The notes under the pieces: generated by a model
The model's database searches: none
What the model saw: the letters and a program-made list of their open reading frames with translations, nothing else
Told to the model about the DNA's origin: nothing
NCBI GenBank assembly: GCA_030431825.1
Contig: JAUIIJ010000019.1
Span: 19,825 to 83,824 of the forward strand
Direction: 5' to 3'
From: Alphaproteobacteria bacterium
GTDB lineage: Bacteria; Pseudomonadota; Alphaproteobacteria; Rhodobacterales; Rhodobacteraceae
DNA: 64,000 nucleotides
Shown here: in pieces, positions 62,283-64,000 of the stretch
Numbering within the stretch: the stretch's first letter is position 1
How the letters are laid out: each line of letters starts with the position of its first letter
Translations under genes and position numbers: made by a program

Positions 62283-63190
62283 GCGGTCAGGCCCTCGGGT
62301 TCCGGCAACCCGTTGGCGCGGCAACAGGCGGTCAGCGTGTTGGCCAGCAGGCAGGCGATGGTCATCGGACCGACACCGCCGGGCACCGGGGTGATCGCGC
62401 CGGCAACCTCGGCGCAGCTCTCGAAATGGCAATCGCCGACAAGTCGTGTCTTGCCCTCACCCTTTTCCGGCGCATCGATCCGGTTGATGCCCACGTCGAT
62501 CACCGTCGCGCCGGGCTTGATCCAGTCGCCCGGCACCATCTCGGGCCGCCCGACCGCCGCGACCACGATATCCGCACGCCGCACCACTTCGGGCAGATCC
62601 CTGGTGCGCGAATGCGCGATGGTCACGGTGCAACTGTCGCCCAGCAACAACTGCGCCATCGGCTTGCCCACGATATTCGACCGGCCGATCACGACCGCAT
62701 CCATGCCCGACAGCGAGCCGTGATGATCGCGCAGCATCATCAGGCAGCCAAGCGGCGTGCACGGCACCATCGATTTCTGTCCGGTTCCCAGCAAGCCGAC
62801 ATTCGAGATGTGAAACCCGTCCACGTCCTTGGCCGGGTCGATCGAATTGATCACCAGATCCTCGTCCAGATGTCCGGGCAGCGGCAACTGCACGAGAATG
62901 CCATGCACCGCGGGATCGTTGTTCAGCTTGTCCACCAGCGCGAGCAGGTCGGCTTCGGACGTGTCGGCCTCCAGCTTGTGCTCGTAGGAGTTCATCCCGA
63001 CCTCGACGGTCTGCTTGCCCTTCGAGCGCACATAGACCTGCGATGCCGGATCCTCGCCCACCAGCACCACGGCCAGTCCGGGCGTGATGCCGCTTTCCTC
63101 TTTCAGGCGGGCCACATGTGCAGCGACCTTGTCGCGGACGGTGGCGGCAAAGGCCTTGCCGTCGATGCGTGTTGCTGTCGTGTCTTTCAT
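62279..63190 (-). CDS. folD: Bifunctional methylene-THF dehydrogenase / methenyl-THF cyclohydrolase
   Basis: A 303-residue FolD with a complete active site: Tyr53 and Lys57 in [10 protein letters not shown], Gln101 in ILVQLPLP, Asp124 in KDVDGFH, plus [18 protein letters not shown] and [15 protein letters not shown]. It oxidises methylene-THF to methenyl-THF with NAD(P)+ and hydrolyses it to formyl-THF, which Fhs can convert to formate with ATP gain. This suits a cell releasing several one-carbon units per trimethylamine. Upstream of the altered paralogue by ATGA overlap, and separated from fhs by a terminator. Confidence 0.9.
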   Translation of the reverse strand: MKDTTATRIDGKAFAATVRDKVAAHVARLKEESGITPGLAVVLVGEDPASQVYVRSKGKQTVEVGMNSYEHKLEADTSEADLLALVDKLNNDPAVHGILVQLPLPGHLDEDLVINSIDPAKDVDGFHISNVGLLGTGQKSMVPCTPLGCLMMLRDHHGSLSGMDAVVIGRSNIVGKPMAQLLLGDSCTVTIAHSRTRDLPEVVRRADIVVAAVGRPEMVPGDWIKPGATVIDVGINRIDAPEKGEGKTRLVGDCHFESCAEVAGAITPVPGGVGPMTIACLLANTLTACCRANGLPEPEGLTA

Positions 63191-63236
63191 ATCTCTCGGT
63201 CCTTTTCCCGGCGCGGTGTCACGCCGTCGGAATGAT

Positions 63237-63269
63237 GAAAAGGTGCGGCTGCCTCACGCCGCCGCACCT
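63237..63269 (-). terminator. Intrinsic terminator after fhs
   Basis: On the minus strand AGGTGCGGC (63269-63261), an 11-nt loop, GCCGCACCT (63249-63241) and TTT follow the fhs stop at 63312. The 9-bp GC-rich stem and T-run suggest that fhs and the folD pair are at least partly separate transcripts. Confidence 0.7.
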
Positions 63270-63311
63270 CGCTATCGGGGCCTGGTCCACAGACCCGTGT
63301 TCAGGTGGCGA

Positions 63312-64000
63312 TCAGAACAGGCCCTCGATCTGACCGGCGTCGTTCAGACGGATATTCTCGGCCGACGGCACGCGCGGCAGGCCCGGCATGGTCATGATCT
63401 CGCCGCAGACCACGACGATGAAACCGGCCCCCGCCGAGAGTCGCACTTCGCGCACCGGGACCGAGTGGCCCGTGGGCGCGCCGCGCAGGTTCGGATCGGT
63501 CGAGAAGGAATACTGCGTCTTGGCCATGCAGACCGGCAGGTTGCCATAGCCCTGCTCTTCCCAGAGCTTGAGCTGATCGCGGATCTTCTTGTCCATCAAG
63601 GCCGCGTCGGCGCGGTAGATGCGTTTGCAGATCGTCTGGATCTTGTCGGCCAGCGACATGTCGTCGGGGTAGATGGGGGCAAAATTCGCCTGCCCGGCCT
63701 CGGCCACCGCAACCACCTTGCGCGCCAGATCGGCAGAGCCTTCGGATCCCAGCTCCCAGTGGCGGCTCAACACCGCCTCGGCCCCGTGCGACTTGGCATA
63801 TTCCCGGATCGCCTCGACCTCGGCGTCGGTGTCGGTCACGAAATGGTTGATCGCGACAACCACCGGCACGCCGAAGGATTTCAGGTTCTCGATGTGGCGG
63901 CCCAGGTTCGGACAGCCTTTCCTGACCGCCTCGACATTTTCCTCGCCCAGATCGGCCTTGGCGACGCCGCCGTTCATCTTCATCGCCCGCACCGTGGCCA
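63312..64000 (-). CDS. fhs: Formate-tetrahydrofolate ligase, 3' part
   Basis: The open frame runs off the right edge, so only the C-terminal 229 residues are present. Visible Fhs features are [11 protein letters not shown] at the very edge, [36 protein letters not shown], and the closing [22 protein letters not shown]. Fhs links formate and formyl-THF with ATP/ADP and completes the oxidation of one-carbon units from methylamines. It lies upstream of the tandem folD genes on the same strand. Confidence 0.92.
   Translation of the reverse strand, partial: ATVRAMKMNGGVAKADLGEENVEAVRKGCPNLGRHIENLKSFGVPVVVAINHFVTDTDAEVEAIREYAKSHGAEAVLSRHWELGSEGSADLARKVVAVAEAGQANFAPIYPDDMSLADKIQTICKRIYRADAALMDKKIRDQLKLWEEQGYGNLPVCMAKTQYSFSTDPNLRGAPTGHSVPVREVRLSAGAGFIVVVCGEIMTMPGLPRVPSAENIRLNDAGQIEGLF

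Overview
The window is GC-rich, densely packed DNA with long operons and many ATGA stop/start overlaps. Its gene content (betaine-lipid genes, DMSP-demethylation genes dmdC/dmdD, TRAP and Dpp-type transporters, and a complete methylated-amine pathway) points to a marine alphaproteobacterium of the Rhodobacterales, Roseobacter type. I saw no rRNA, tRNA, CRISPR array, insertion sequence or phage gene. It looks like chromosomal catabolic territory in which almost every block has its own transcription regulator.

Region 1 (1-3633): the 3' end of a CobW-type metallochaperone GTPase gene, then a lipid-remodelling operon plcP-btaA-btaB. This makes phosphorus-free betaine lipid from the diacylglycerol of degraded phospholipids, and a recognisable Pho box lies in front of it. 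Region 2 (3683-14488): a beta-keto acid cleavage enzyme and an SDR dehydrogenase, divergent from a peptide-type ABC transporter operon that also encodes a gamma-glutamyltransferase-like protein, a DUF1028 protein and a GntR regulator. Region 3 (14569-24902): an AraC regulator divergent from dmdC-dmdD (3-methylmercaptopropionyl-CoA dehydrogenase and methylthioacryloyl-CoA hydratase), an SGNH hydrolase-like protein, an aldehyde dehydrogenase, a 3-hydroxyisobutyrate dehydrogenase-like enzyme and a DctPQM TRAP transporter. Region 4 (24994-33582): a minus-strand set of FAD amine oxidase, hydantoinase/oxoprolinase A and B, and SDR, with a divergent rhodanese, an IclR regulator and a Bcr/CflA efflux pump.

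Region 5 (33900-64000) is the most informative. It holds a nearly complete trimethylamine (TMA) catabolic island: TMA to TMAO (tmm), TMAO to dimethylamine plus formaldehyde (tdm), dimethylamine to methylamine (dmmDABC), methylamine to gamma-glutamylmethylamide (gmaS), then N-methylglutamate (mgsABC), then glutamate plus a one-carbon unit (a sarcosine-oxidase-like heterotetramer, mgdABCD), and finally tetrahydrofolate one-carbon handling (two tandem folD genes and fhs). Extra genes include an Amt-family membrane protein that lacks the pore histidines and sits behind a sigma54-type promoter, an orphan periplasmic-binding-fold protein without a signal peptide next to tmm, a truncated hemoglobin after tdm, an APC permease, a DMT permease and three regulators.

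Points that deserve a second look: the second FolD has lost the catalytic lysine; the Amt-like protein has lost both pore histidines; the delta subunit of the mgd complex has no cysteine; TTGGT/ACCAA dyads recur in front of several methylamine genes; and an intrinsic terminator separates dmmD from dmmABC. Gene identities come from reading the translated proteins and comparing them with remembered families. No database search was run.
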